From Eubacteriales Family XIII. Incertae Sedis bacterium (GTDB lineage: Bacteria; Bacillota; Clostridia; Peptostreptococcales; Anaerovoracaceae), in assembly GCA_031278255.1 (NCBI GenBank), contig JAITKU010000098.1:1-5213 (forward strand): a stretch of 5,213 nt of DNA, read 5' to 3'. The position numbers and the translations under genes are program-made. The notes beneath the pieces were generated by a model. It was not told the DNA's origin. It did not search any database and saw nothing but the letters and a program-made list of their open reading frames with translations. Below, piece after piece: positions 1 through 4,546 of the stretch (within the stretch, counting starts at the first letter, position 1; each line of letters starts with the position of its first letter).

Positions 1-1193
1 TTTTGTTCCTTTAGGTCCACCTTGTTGATACCGAGGGCCTTTGCGGATGAGTCGAGGATGGATATATTCATGTTCTGACCCGCGTTCGCGCCGATATGCA
101 GCTTGATCGACTTATCCACCACGTTGAGTTCGGCTTTCATATGCTGTAGGGTAAAAAGCCCGACCGAAAGCTTGAACTGTATGCCGCCTATATCGAGCGT
201 CTGGCCCGTATAGGTCTGGATCACATTGTTTCCGCCGATCCCAAGATTGACCGTCGTGCCGTTCGCGCCCATCAATGTGAACAACGCGTCGGTCAAGACG
301 TTTTGGAAAGTGATATAGCCGTCGCCCGTAATCGAGTTGGCGCCGCTGAAATCAAACGCGACGCCGATCTGGCTGAAGGTGACGAGACCGCTGTTGCCCT
401 GCGACTTCAGGATCTCGTACCTGCCGTCCGGACCCGTCAGCGTCAGGTCGTAGGAACCGCCGAGGTTGCCGCTGATGTCGAGGCGGTATTCGCCGTACTG
501 CGCGCCCAGTCCCGTGCCGCCGCCCGTAAGCGTCGTGAAGTTCAGGAAGCTTATCTTGCTCTTGATATCTTCACTCACGCCGACAGCCTGCATACCGGAC
601 ACGGTGCCCAACATGGTGGCGTTGCTGCCGAACGAAGCCGACAGGGTGTATGTGCCCGCCTCCACAACGGCGCCCCCGATCTCGATCTTAAAGTTATAGT
701 CGTTGTATGTGCCCCGTTCATCCGGGTTTTTGATGAGATTCGTCGTCATGCTCGTGACCGTGGCGCGGTTCTCCATCGTGCCGTTCAGGAGCTTCATGGT
801 GTTGAACTCGGTGTCGCGCGAGATGCGATCGATCTCGGTCTTGAGCTGCTCGACCTCCTTTTGGATCTCGCCGCGGTCAAACTGGGTGTTGGTGTCGTTC
901 GCGGACTGCACGGCCAGCTCTTTCATGCGCTGCAGGATGCTGTGGACCTCGTTCAGCGCGCCCTCCGCGACCGCCAAGAGGGATTTGCCGTCATAGGCGT
1001 TTCTGCTCGCCTGTCCCAAGCCGCGGATCTGGCTCCGCATCTTCTCCGAAATCGCAAGGCCCGCCGCGTCGTCGCCCGCGCTCGTAATGCGGAGACCGGA
1101 GGACAGCTTCGAGAGGGATTTCGAGGTGCGCTCATTGTTGATGGTAAGAGAACGATAGGTATTCAGCGCCGGGATGTTGTGATTGATGATCAT
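1..1193 (-). CDS. fliC: Flagellin, 3' end truncated by the window
   Basis: Filament subunit exported through the flagellar type III system. I translated 397 codons from the ATG at 1193 with no stop before the window edge. Residues 1-140 are a classic flagellin N-terminal D0/D1 region: it opens MIINHNIPALNTYRSL, then KLSSGLRI near 30-36, DDAAGLAISEKMRSQIRGL at 41-59 and LQRMKELAVQSAN at 87-99. Residues 141-360 are a variable Gly/Thr-rich, probably beta-rich outer region. The conserved C-terminal region starts near 366 with IGANAGQNMNISI and is cut off, so probably 80-120 residues are missing. The start is fixed by the family N-terminus and an AAGGAGG site nine bases upstream. The usual NAQDGISL motif reads NAYDGKSL here (65-72). 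The gene follows csrA after 522 bases and has its own sigma-28 promoter. The symbol could equally be hag. Identification is very secure. Confidence 0.97.
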   Translation of the reverse strand, partial: MIINHNIPALNTYRSLTINNERTSKSLSKLSSGLRITSAGDDAAGLAISEKMRSQIRGLGQASRNAYDGKSLLAVAEGALNEVHSILQRMKELAVQSANDTNTQFDRGEIQKEVEQLKTEIDRISRDTEFNTMKLLNGTMENRATVTSMTTNLIKNPDERGTYNDYNFKIEIGGAVVEAGTYTLSASFGSNATMLGTVSGMQAVGVSEDIKSKISFLNFTTLTGGGTGLGAQYGEYRLDISGNLGGSYDLTLTGPDGRYEILKSQGNSGLVTFSQIGVAFDFSGANSITGDGYITFQNVLTDALFTLMGANGTTVNLGIGGNNVIQTYTGQTLDIGGIQFKLSVGLFTLQHMKAELNVVDKSIKLHIGANAGQNMNISILDSSAKALGINKVDLKEQ

Positions 1194-1202
1194 GTTAATA
1201 TT

Positions 1203-1209
1203 CCTCCTT
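1203..1209 (-). promoter_or_regulatory. Flagellin ribosome binding site
   Basis: Reads AAGGAGG on the minus strand, nine bases before the ATG at 1193. It lies in AAGGAGGAA, which contains two overlapping GGA trinucleotides. In B. subtilis hag the Shine-Dalgarno sequence is itself covered by CsrA, so the same arrangement is plausible here (inference). Confidence 0.9.
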
Positions 1210-1243
1210 GAATCAAGCCTCTGCGGACGTCTCCTTGCCGGAG

Positions 1244-1269
1244 CCCCTTCATTGCATCCGGGGGAGGGG
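1244..1269 (-). promoter_or_regulatory. Leader hairpin with GGAUG in its loop (candidate CsrA site)
   Basis: CCCCT (1265-1269 on the minus strand) can pair with AGGGG (1244-1248), enclosing a 16-base loop that contains GGATG (GGA at 1257-1259). GGAUG is the core of the CsrA consensus. The C-run at 1261-1264 offers alternative pairing registers, so the fold is less certain than that of the 1288-1319 hairpin. Confidence 0.4.
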
Positions 1270-1287
1270 TACGCTTCTGCCTGAAAT

Positions 1288-1319
1288 GACCGGGCGCCGA
1301 TATCCATACGGGCGCCGTC
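1288..1319 (-). promoter_or_regulatory. Leader hairpin with GGA in its loop (candidate CsrA site)
   Basis: The minus strand pairs GGCGCC (1311-1316) with GGCGCC (1293-1298), optionally extended by GAC/GTC across a two-base bulge. The 12-base loop reads CGTATGGATATC, so GGA (1303-1305) is exposed. GUAUGGAUAU resembles the CsrA/RsmA binding consensus RUACARGGAUGU. The structure is visible; CsrA binding is inferred. Because GGCGCC is palindromic, other pairings are possible. Confidence 0.5.
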
Positions 1320-1425
1320 TCATGATGTGGCCTCCGGCAAAGTGCCCGGAGAGCCTGCATGAGCTCCCGCCATACTCGTAACGGGAGTTCTGCACTGCAT
1401 ACAAGCTCTGTTGCTTACAGCATAT

Positions 1426-1452
1426 GTATCGGCCGGCCGGGGGAGGACTTTA
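1426..1452 (-). promoter_or_regulatory. Sigma-28 (SigD/FliA) promoter P2 for flagellin
   Basis: On the minus strand TAAA (1449-1452) is followed by exactly 15 bases and then GCCGATAC (1426-1433). The SigD/FliA consensus is TAAA-N14-16-GCCGATAA, so only the last -10 base differs. Transcription would start near 1418. It sits downstream of the terminator at 1475-1512, so it is the likely main flagellin promoter. The -10 overlaps a GGCCGGCC palindrome. Confidence 0.85.
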
Positions 1453-1457
1453 GGGAA

Positions 1458-1472
1458 TGCGAGAATTTTTCC
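1458..1472 (-). repeat. Copy 2 of a promoter-upstream element
   Basis: Minus-strand GGAAAAATTCTCGCA, ending five bases before the -35 of promoter P2. It matches the element at 1577-1593 upstream of promoter P1, apart from a two-base gap. Role unknown: it may be an A-rich activating element, or a remnant of a duplicated promoter region. Confidence 0.5.
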
Positions 1473-1474
1473 AC

Positions 1475-1512
1475 AAAAAAACCCTGAAATCATGCGGCTT
1501 CCGGGGTTTTTT
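1475..1512 (-). terminator. Intrinsic terminator between the two sigma-28 promoters
   Basis: Minus strand: AAAAAACCC (1504-1512) pairs with GGGTTTTTT (1476-1484), nine base pairs, and the T-run continues to 1475. The 19-base loop can fold further (CGG/CCG or GAA/TTC). The arms are A- and T-rich outside a GC core, so it would also work on the plus strand. It likely stops read-through from csrA, and it would also stop anything started at promoter P1. Confidence 0.75.
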
Positions 1513-1530
1513 GAAACATGTAACCTTATT

Positions 1531-1557
1531 ATTTCGGCTCGTTTTTTAAATACTTTA
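1531..1557 (-). promoter_or_regulatory. Second sigma-28-type promoter P1, upstream of the terminator
   Basis: Minus strand: TAAA (1554-1557), a 15-base spacer, then GCCGAAAT (1531-1538). It matches the sigma-28 consensus except for one clear mismatch inside the -10 (GCCGAt to GCCGAa). The surroundings are AT-rich. Transcription would start near 1523, only about ten bases before the terminator stem, so as drawn it makes a very short RNA. It could be a decayed duplicate of P2. Confidence 0.6.
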
Positions 1558-1576
1558 CCAAAATGATAAAACTTTT

Positions 1577-1593
1577 TGCGAGAATATTTTTCC
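1577..1593 (-). repeat. Copy 1 of a promoter-upstream element
   Basis: Minus-strand GGAAAAATATTCTCGCA. It is the same as the 15-base element at 1458-1472 plus two extra bases. Here it ends 19 bases before the -35 of promoter P1, against five bases for P2. Confidence 0.5.
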
Positions 1594-1599
1594 GCGATT

Positions 1600-1613
1600 G
1601 TCGCCGTTGCGAC
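1600..1613 (-). other. Small hairpin downstream of csrA
   Basis: A perfect GTCGC/GCGAC stem closes a four-base loop. No T-run follows on either strand, so it is not a terminator. It may be part of the csrA 3' untranslated region. Confidence 0.4.
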
Positions 1614-1625
1614 CTTGGGTTGCCG

Positions 1626-1655
1626 CTGTCCCGTCATCGAAATCAACGGGGACAG
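1626..1655 (-). other. Strong bulged hairpin downstream of csrA
   Basis: CTGTCCCGT (1626-1634) pairs with ACGGGGACAG (1646-1655): nine base pairs with one bulged base and an 11-base loop. No T-run follows, so it is not a standard terminator. Its outer arm overlaps the start of the tandem repeat at 1653. It may protect the 3' end of the csrA transcript. Confidence 0.5.
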
Positions 1656-1704
1656 GGGAAGAAAGGAGGAAAGGGAGGCAGGGGTGAAACGGAGGAAAGG
1701 GAGA
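1653..1704. repeat. Two-copy 26-bp tandem repeat, purine-rich on the plus strand
   Basis: Copies at 1653-1678 and 1679-1704 agree at 21 of 26 positions by direct comparison. Both begin CAGGGG and share GGAGGAAAGGGAG, and a partial CAG follows at 1705-1707. The plus strand is nearly all purine with runs of three or four G, so the csrA transcript here would be a pyrimidine tract. No coding role is apparent. Confidence 0.8.
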
Positions 1705-1716
1705 CAGTCCCCCTTT
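1696..1716 (-). terminator. Hairpin at the csrA stop codon, weak terminator candidate
   Basis: Starting in the TAA stop, the minus strand forms a nine-pair stem (AAAGGGGGA with TCTCCCTTT, one G-U pair) and a CTG loop. Only three T close the stem and CCTCC follows, so termination may be poor; an mRNA-stabilising role is equally possible. The better terminator is at 1475-1512. Confidence 0.45.
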
Positions 1717-1955
1717 TACACTTGCTTCTCCTTGATCAAAGCCGCAAGCCCGCGCATGGATTCCGCCCGCAGGGCCTGCGCGGAGGATTCCCGGTTGCTC
1801 TCTATGGTTTCGACCAGTTCGCCGCGCAGGATCGCGATCTCCCGCGGCGCGTCTATGCCCACGGCGACCTTATCGCCGCTGACGGACAGGATCGTAAAGC
1901 TGATGGAATCGCCGACACGAAGTTTTTCTCCCGCCTTTCTGCTGATTACGAGCAT
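1716..1955 (-). CDS. csrA: Carbon storage regulator CsrA
   Basis: Small homodimeric RNA-binding protein that binds GGA motifs in mRNA leaders; in Firmicutes its main known target is flagellin mRNA. The 79-residue protein opens with the family signature MLVISRKAGEKLRVGD, then VSGDKV (25-30) and GIDAPREIAILR (33-44). The RNA-contacting residues known from E. coli CsrA, L4, R6 and R44, are all present. The tail after about residue 60 is longer than in the 61-residue E. coli protein and resembles the extended C-terminus of B. subtilis CsrA (74 residues), which takes part in FliW binding. B. subtilis N55 aligns near N54 here. The start follows the fliW stop by two bases, and its AGAGGAGG site lies inside fliW, so the two genes are probably translationally coupled. 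Very secure. Confidence 0.97.
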   Translation of the reverse strand: MLVISRKAGEKLRVGDSISFTILSVSGDKVAVGIDAPREIAILRGELVETIESNRESSAQALRAESMRGLAALIKEKQV

Positions 1956-1957
1956 CG

Positions 1958-2455
1958 TCAGGCCTCCTCTCGCGCGGAGACCGCCTTGCCCGCGGGGCGT
2001 TCGGACGCCGCCGCCGCGTCGCCGGGGCCGAGGAAAGGCCTGCAGCGCACCGCGTAATCCTCGTTCAGCAGGATCACCTGACGGCCGATCATGCCCGGGG
2101 GGTTCAGGACCACGGGACTCTTCGCGTTGACGGACAGCTTACGGATGTCATCGGCCGGCACGGTGGCGATGAGGAGGAAGATCAGGTCCTTCTCCGAATC
2201 GACGCCGAAGAAGCGCAGGTCCTCTTCGGCCATATGCGGATCGTAATCGGGTATCACATCCCAGGGGGAGAATACGAGGAAGCAGGGCTGCTCGGAGTGC
2301 GCCGCCTGCAGATACACAAAAGACACGCCCGCCTCTTCGTGCATAAAAACAGCGAAAGAGCGGGCGTCCTCAAAGCCGTAAACCCCCTGCGGAAATGAAT
2401 ATACGGAATCATCCTCGATTTGGATGACCCCGAAATCTCGTGTCGTTACATCCAT
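1958..2455 (-). CDS. fliW: Flagellar assembly factor FliW
   Basis: Cytoplasmic protein that binds and inhibits CsrA, and is itself titrated by unexported flagellin; this three-way switch is established in B. subtilis. The 165-residue product matches the family along its length: FGVIQIEDDSVYSFPQGVYGFE (8-29, where GLPGFE is usual), FVYLQ (46-50), a central SPWDVIPDYDP, and LSVNAKSPVVLNPPGMIGRQVILLNEDYAVRCRP (107-140). Residues 143-165 form an Ala/Glu-rich, probably disordered tail beyond the usual end of the family (about 145 residues). The start is set by the conserved N-terminus and an AGAGAGGG site six bases upstream. It lies 21 bases after the DUF6470 gene and two bases before csrA, in the B. 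subtilis order. The family assignment is secure. Confidence 0.96.
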   Translation of the reverse strand: MDVTTRDFGVIQIEDDSVYSFPQGVYGFEDARSFAVFMHEEAGVSFVYLQAAHSEQPCFLVFSPWDVIPDYDPHMAEEDLRFFGVDSEKDLIFLLIATVPADDIRKLSVNAKSPVVLNPPGMIGRQVILLNEDYAVRCRPFLGPGDAAAASERPAGKAVSAREEA

Positions 2456-2461
2456 GCAAAG

Positions 2462-2469
2462 CCCTCTCT
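2462..2469 (-). promoter_or_regulatory. fliW ribosome binding site, non-canonical
   Basis: AGAGAGGG six bases before the fliW ATG. It is weaker than the AGGAGG sites in front of flgL, csrA, the DUF6470 gene and flagellin, which could keep FliW output low relative to CsrA (inference). Confidence 0.6.
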
Positions 2470-2476
2470 TTTTTCG

Positions 2477-3079
2477 CTAAGCCATCGCCTTGAAGTGCGC
2501 TTCCGTCGCGGACGGCTCGTAATTCGGGTCCGCGCTCCGCGGGAAGTAGATCGGTCCGCCGACATACTTGATGATCACCTTGGGGTATTCGATGATCTCC
2601 ACCTCCAGATCGGGCGGTATGAAATCGGTCTCCGCGCTCTGCGCCGCGCTCTGCGTTTCCGAAAGCTTTGCCATATCGAAATCGATCTTGAGACCGATAA
2701 AGGGCATGGCCGATACGGGCTGCGCTTGCGTGTCCGTCCGCTGCGGCGCGGCGTCGATCATGCGATCGATCCCGTTGCCCGCCGCGCGGTATCGCAGGGC
2801 GTCCCCCTCCGCGTTCGGATCGTCTTGGAACTGCACGTTCATGCGCAGGGTGCCGTTCTCCGCGTACTCGGTGGTCGCGGTATAGTATCGCGGCACGTTC
2901 TGTTCAAAGCGGTCTTGCAACCGGATGCGGATGGGGTTGCTCGTGATAGTGACGCGGTCGTTTTCCTTTGAAACGTTCAGTTTCGCGGATTGGAGACTCG
3001 TGCTGCTCTTCTGCTGCGGTCGCGTCGTCGTGTACTCGATGGAGATTGGAATCGTCTCAATTGAAATAAGCGGCTTCAT
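2477..3079 (-). CDS. DUF6470 family protein, YviE-like, flagellar cluster
   Basis: Protein of 200 residues and unknown function. It occupies the slot of B. subtilis yviE between flgL and fliW and shows features I associate with DUF6470: a short beta-type opening MKPLISIETIPISIEY and a C-terminal block PPDLEVEIIEYPKVIIKYVGG (155-175) followed by SADPNYEPS (182-190). The middle (20-150) is hydrophilic with many Gln, Thr and Ala. There is no signal peptide or membrane segment, so it is probably cytoplasmic. I chose the ATG at 3079 because AAGGAGG lies ten bases upstream; an in-frame start at 3190 adds 37 unconvincing residues that run through a promoter. The ADPNYEP motif resembles the DPxYDP core repeated in FlgK and FlgL. 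The family call rests on gene order and motifs, without a search; the role is unknown. Confidence 0.85.
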   Translation of the reverse strand: MKPLISIETIPISIEYTTTRPQQKSSTSLQSAKLNVSKENDRVTITSNPIRIRLQDRFEQNVPRYYTATTEYAENGTLRMNVQFQDDPNAEGDALRYRAAGNGIDRMIDAAPQRTDTQAQPVSAMPFIGLKIDFDMAKLSETQSAAQSAETDFIPPDLEVEIIEYPKVIIKYVGGPIYFPRSADPNYEPSATEAHFKAMA

Positions 3080-3089
3080 CGGGTGGTTC

Positions 3090-3096
3090 CCTCCTT
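3090..3096 (-). promoter_or_regulatory. Ribosome binding site deciding the DUF6470 start
   Basis: AAGGAGG on the minus strand, ten bases before the ATG at 3079. It supports this start over the in-frame ATG at 3190, which lacks such a site. A small GCAG/CTGC hairpin lies just upstream. Confidence 0.8.
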
Positions 3097-3161
3097 CCGT
3101 GCAGAAACCTGCTTGTATAAGTTTAATAATAGTTCCTATATATAACCGTTCGCATACGCAG

Positions 3162-3190
3162 ATTATATACCGGCCAAAGTTATTATGCAA
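3162..3190 (-). promoter_or_regulatory. Candidate sigma-A promoter for DUF6470-fliW-csrA
   Basis: Minus strand: TTGCAT (3185-3190), a 17-base spacer, then a perfect TATAAT (3162-3167). The -35 matches TTGACA only at its first three bases. Transcription would start near 3155, giving a leader of about 75 bases. The surrounding gap is clearly more AT-rich than the genes. No terminator is visible after flgL, so this would be an internal promoter. Confidence 0.55.
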
Positions 3191-3235
3191 TACCCAAGAT
3201 GCGCTTATTTATATAAAATGTCAAATGGCAACAAT

Positions 3236-3263
3236 CGGTTGTCCCCATGCAAACGGTCGTCCC
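3236..3263. repeat. Short direct repeat just after flgL
   Basis: Two ten-base copies, CGGTTGTCCC (3236-3245) and CGGTCGTCCC (3254-3263), differ at one base and start 18 bases apart. They lie between the flgL stop and the candidate promoter. They could be an operator or chance. Confidence 0.4.
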
Positions 3264-4523
3264 TTAACTCATGTAATTGAAGATCGACATGGGAATTATC
3301 TGCGATCCCATGCTGAGCGCGGCTTGATACGCGACGTATTGCGTTTGGTAATAAATGATGGACTTGGCCGGGTCCTCGAATTCCGTATTGTCCTGCTGTT
3401 CGGTGGCATTGAGTTCGCGCGTGTCCATCGTATCGGATATAAATTCCAAAAATTGCGTCTTTGTGCCGATGTTCGTAATCGCGAATTGCACATTCTGCGC
3501 GCTGCCGGGCCTGTGTTCGCCGACGCTGTTTTCGTAGTCCTCCATCAGTTTGCTGTATTTTGCCTGATCGAAAGTCGCGGTCTGTGAGGAATCGAGCGTC
3601 GGATCGTAGTCCGGATCGCTTGTATCGTACGCGGTATTGTTCGGGTTGGACACGCGCAGATTGTTCGGCAGCTGCTTCATATCCGATCCGAACAGGAAAC
3701 CGAAGAGTTCATTGGCTTTGTCATAGCTGTAGTCCGACGCGGAGAAGCTGTCCGCGATCGCGCCGAGCAGGTCGTAGATGTTCGCCGAGACCTTCGTGCC
3801 GTCCTCCTTTGTCACCGTGCCCGCGCCCGTGATCTCAAGGCCCGGCAGGGTGTAGGTGAATACGGAATTGCGGTCCACATCGGGCGCGACCGCGGACGAT
3901 GCGCTGTCGGAGCGGACGCCCATGCCGATATCCACGAAGAGTCCCGCGTTCATCAGTTCCTTGTACAGCGCGGCCTCGTCCTCGGACGTGGCCGGATCGT
4001 CCTCCGTAACGATGTTCTCCAGCGCGATTCGGCGGAAGTCGTCGCCGTCCTTGCAGTTGTATTGGAGTTTGCCGTCCGCGCTCACGGAGAAAGGCTCCTG
4101 CCGCACGCTGTTTCCGCCGAAGTAGTAGATGTCGGCGGCGTTGGAATTCAAGAGCTGCAAGGTCTGCTTCTGCAATTCCTTGAGGTGCGTGGCGATGATC
4201 TCGCGCTCCTCGCCGCTCTGTGTGCCGTTCAAGCCTTGGACGATCTTTTCGCGCGCGTCGTGGAGCAGCTCTTGTATCTTCATAATAGAGGATTCGGCGT
4301 TGTTCAGCGTGCTCTGCGCGTGCTTGATGCTCGACTGATAGCCCTCTACGCGCGCGAGGTCCTTCCTTATCTGAAAGGCTTTTACGGCCGCGGGGGTATC
4401 CTCCGAAACTTTTGTGAACTTTCGCTCCGTCACGGCTTGGCTGTTGAGCCGGTCAAGCTCCGTCGATATGTTGTTGACCGAACGGAGGTATTTTTCCGTT
4501 ACGATGCGGTTGGTGATGCGCAT
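3264..4523 (-). CDS. flgL: Flagellar hook-filament junction protein FlgL (HAP3)
   Basis: Exported protein forming the junction ring next to the filament. The 419-residue product opens with the family N-terminus MRITNRIVTEKYLRSVNN, followed by a long helical D1 segment (about 46-130; RKDLARVEGYQSSIKHAQSTL, then LLNSNAADIYYFGG at 124-137). A beta-type domain covers about 140-245. The conserved C-terminal helix resumes at NIGTKTQFLEF (351-361) and ends YQTQYVAYQAALSMGSQIIPMSIFNYMS. FlgL is usually about 300 residues; part of the excess is residues 281-345, a hydrophilic stretch that contains the module shared with FlgK (296-332). The start has an AGAGGAGG site five bases upstream and lies 23 bases after the flgK stop, so the two are co-transcribed. 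The identification is secure. Confidence 0.95.
   Translation of the reverse strand: MRITNRIVTEKYLRSVNNISTELDRLNSQAVTERKFTKVSEDTPAAVKAFQIRKDLARVEGYQSSIKHAQSTLNNAESSIMKIQELLHDAREKIVQGLNGTQSGEEREIIATHLKELQKQTLQLLNSNAADIYYFGGNSVRQEPFSVSADGKLQYNCKDGDDFRRIALENIVTEDDPATSEDEAALYKELMNAGLFVDIGMGVRSDSASSAVAPDVDRNSVFTYTLPGLEITGAGTVTKEDGTKVSANIYDLLGAIADSFSASDYSYDKANELFGFLFGSDMKQLPNNLRVSNPNNTAYDTSDPDYDPTLDSSQTATFDQAKYSKLMEDYENSVGEHRPGSAQNVQFAITNIGTKTQFLEFISDTMDTRELNATEQQDNTEFEDPAKSIIYYQTQYVAYQAALSMGSQIIPMSIFNYMS
3528..3638 (-). repeat. FlgL copy of the NTAYD/DPxYDP module
   Basis: FlgL residues 296-332. The first 16 residues share 12 with FlgK residues encoded at 5117-5164 (N-T-A-Y-D-x-x-D-P-x-Y-D-P-x-L-D), and the encoding DNA matches at 36 of 48 bases. 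A looser second half, xTAxFDxxK followed by YxN, is also shared. Confidence 0.8.
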
Positions 4524-4528
4524 AGTCG

Positions 4529-4536
4529 CCTCCTCT
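4529..4536 (-). promoter_or_regulatory. flgL ribosome binding site
   Basis: AGAGGAGG, five bases before the flgL ATG and inside the 23-base flgK-flgL gap, which has no room for a promoter of its own. Confidence 0.85.
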
Positions 4537-4546
4537 GTTAAATATA

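Larger units (their letters stand above)
1194..1419 (-). promoter_or_regulatory. Long structured 5' leader of the flagellin mRNA
   Basis: About 225 bases separate the predicted start of transcription (near 1418, set by the better sigma-28 promoter) from the flagellin ATG. No credible gene lies here. On the minus strand it can fold into four separate hairpins: CTCCCG/CGGGAG (1364-1387), CTCCGG/CCGGAG (1332-1351), GGCGCC/GGCGCC (1288-1319) and CCCCT/AGGGG (1244-1269). It contains seven GGA trinucleotides: two in stems, two in loops, one at 1232-1234 and two in the ribosome binding site. This suits post-transcriptional control by CsrA, whose gene is immediately upstream. I found no conserved core of the c-di-GMP-I riboswitch. 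Leader boundaries depend on the inferred promoter. Confidence 0.6.

Noticed and set aside
303..1211. Open plus-strand frame of 302 codons
   Set aside because: It is fully antisense to the flagellin reading frame, which has unmistakable family motifs; the GC-rich codon pattern keeps the opposite strand open by chance.
1320..1400. 26-residue leader peptide in the flagellin leader
   Set aside because: An ATG at 1400 opens a short frame ending in TGA, but there is no Shine-Dalgarno sequence in front of it and it overlaps two predicted hairpins.
1194..1419. c-di-GMP-I (GEMM) riboswitch in the flagellin leader
   Set aside because: Such riboswitches are common before clostridial flagellar genes, but the conserved core sequences are not present; only simple hairpins are visible.
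1320..1646. Minus-strand frame of 108 codons in the csrA-flagellin gap
   Set aside because: It would run through both sigma-28 promoters and the terminator, starts at a TTG with no ribosome binding site, and resembles no family I know.
3164..3176. Sigma-28-like GCCGGTAT in the gap before the DUF6470 gene
   Set aside because: No TAAA-type -35 lies 14-16 bases upstream, while a TATAAT-type promoter explains the same bases better.
3080..3190. 37-residue N-terminal extension of the DUF6470 protein
   Set aside because: The extension crosses the candidate promoter, its residues do not resemble the family, and the internal ATG at 3079 has a strong AAGGAGG site.
3219..3224. Perfect TTGACA -35 hexamer after flgL
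   Set aside because: At 17-base spacing the -10 position reads CATCTT, a poor match, so it is not called as a promoter.
2925..3587. Plus-strand frame of 220 codons over the flgL end and the DUF6470 start
   Set aside because: It is antisense to two well-supported genes and has no recognisable domains or ribosome binding site.
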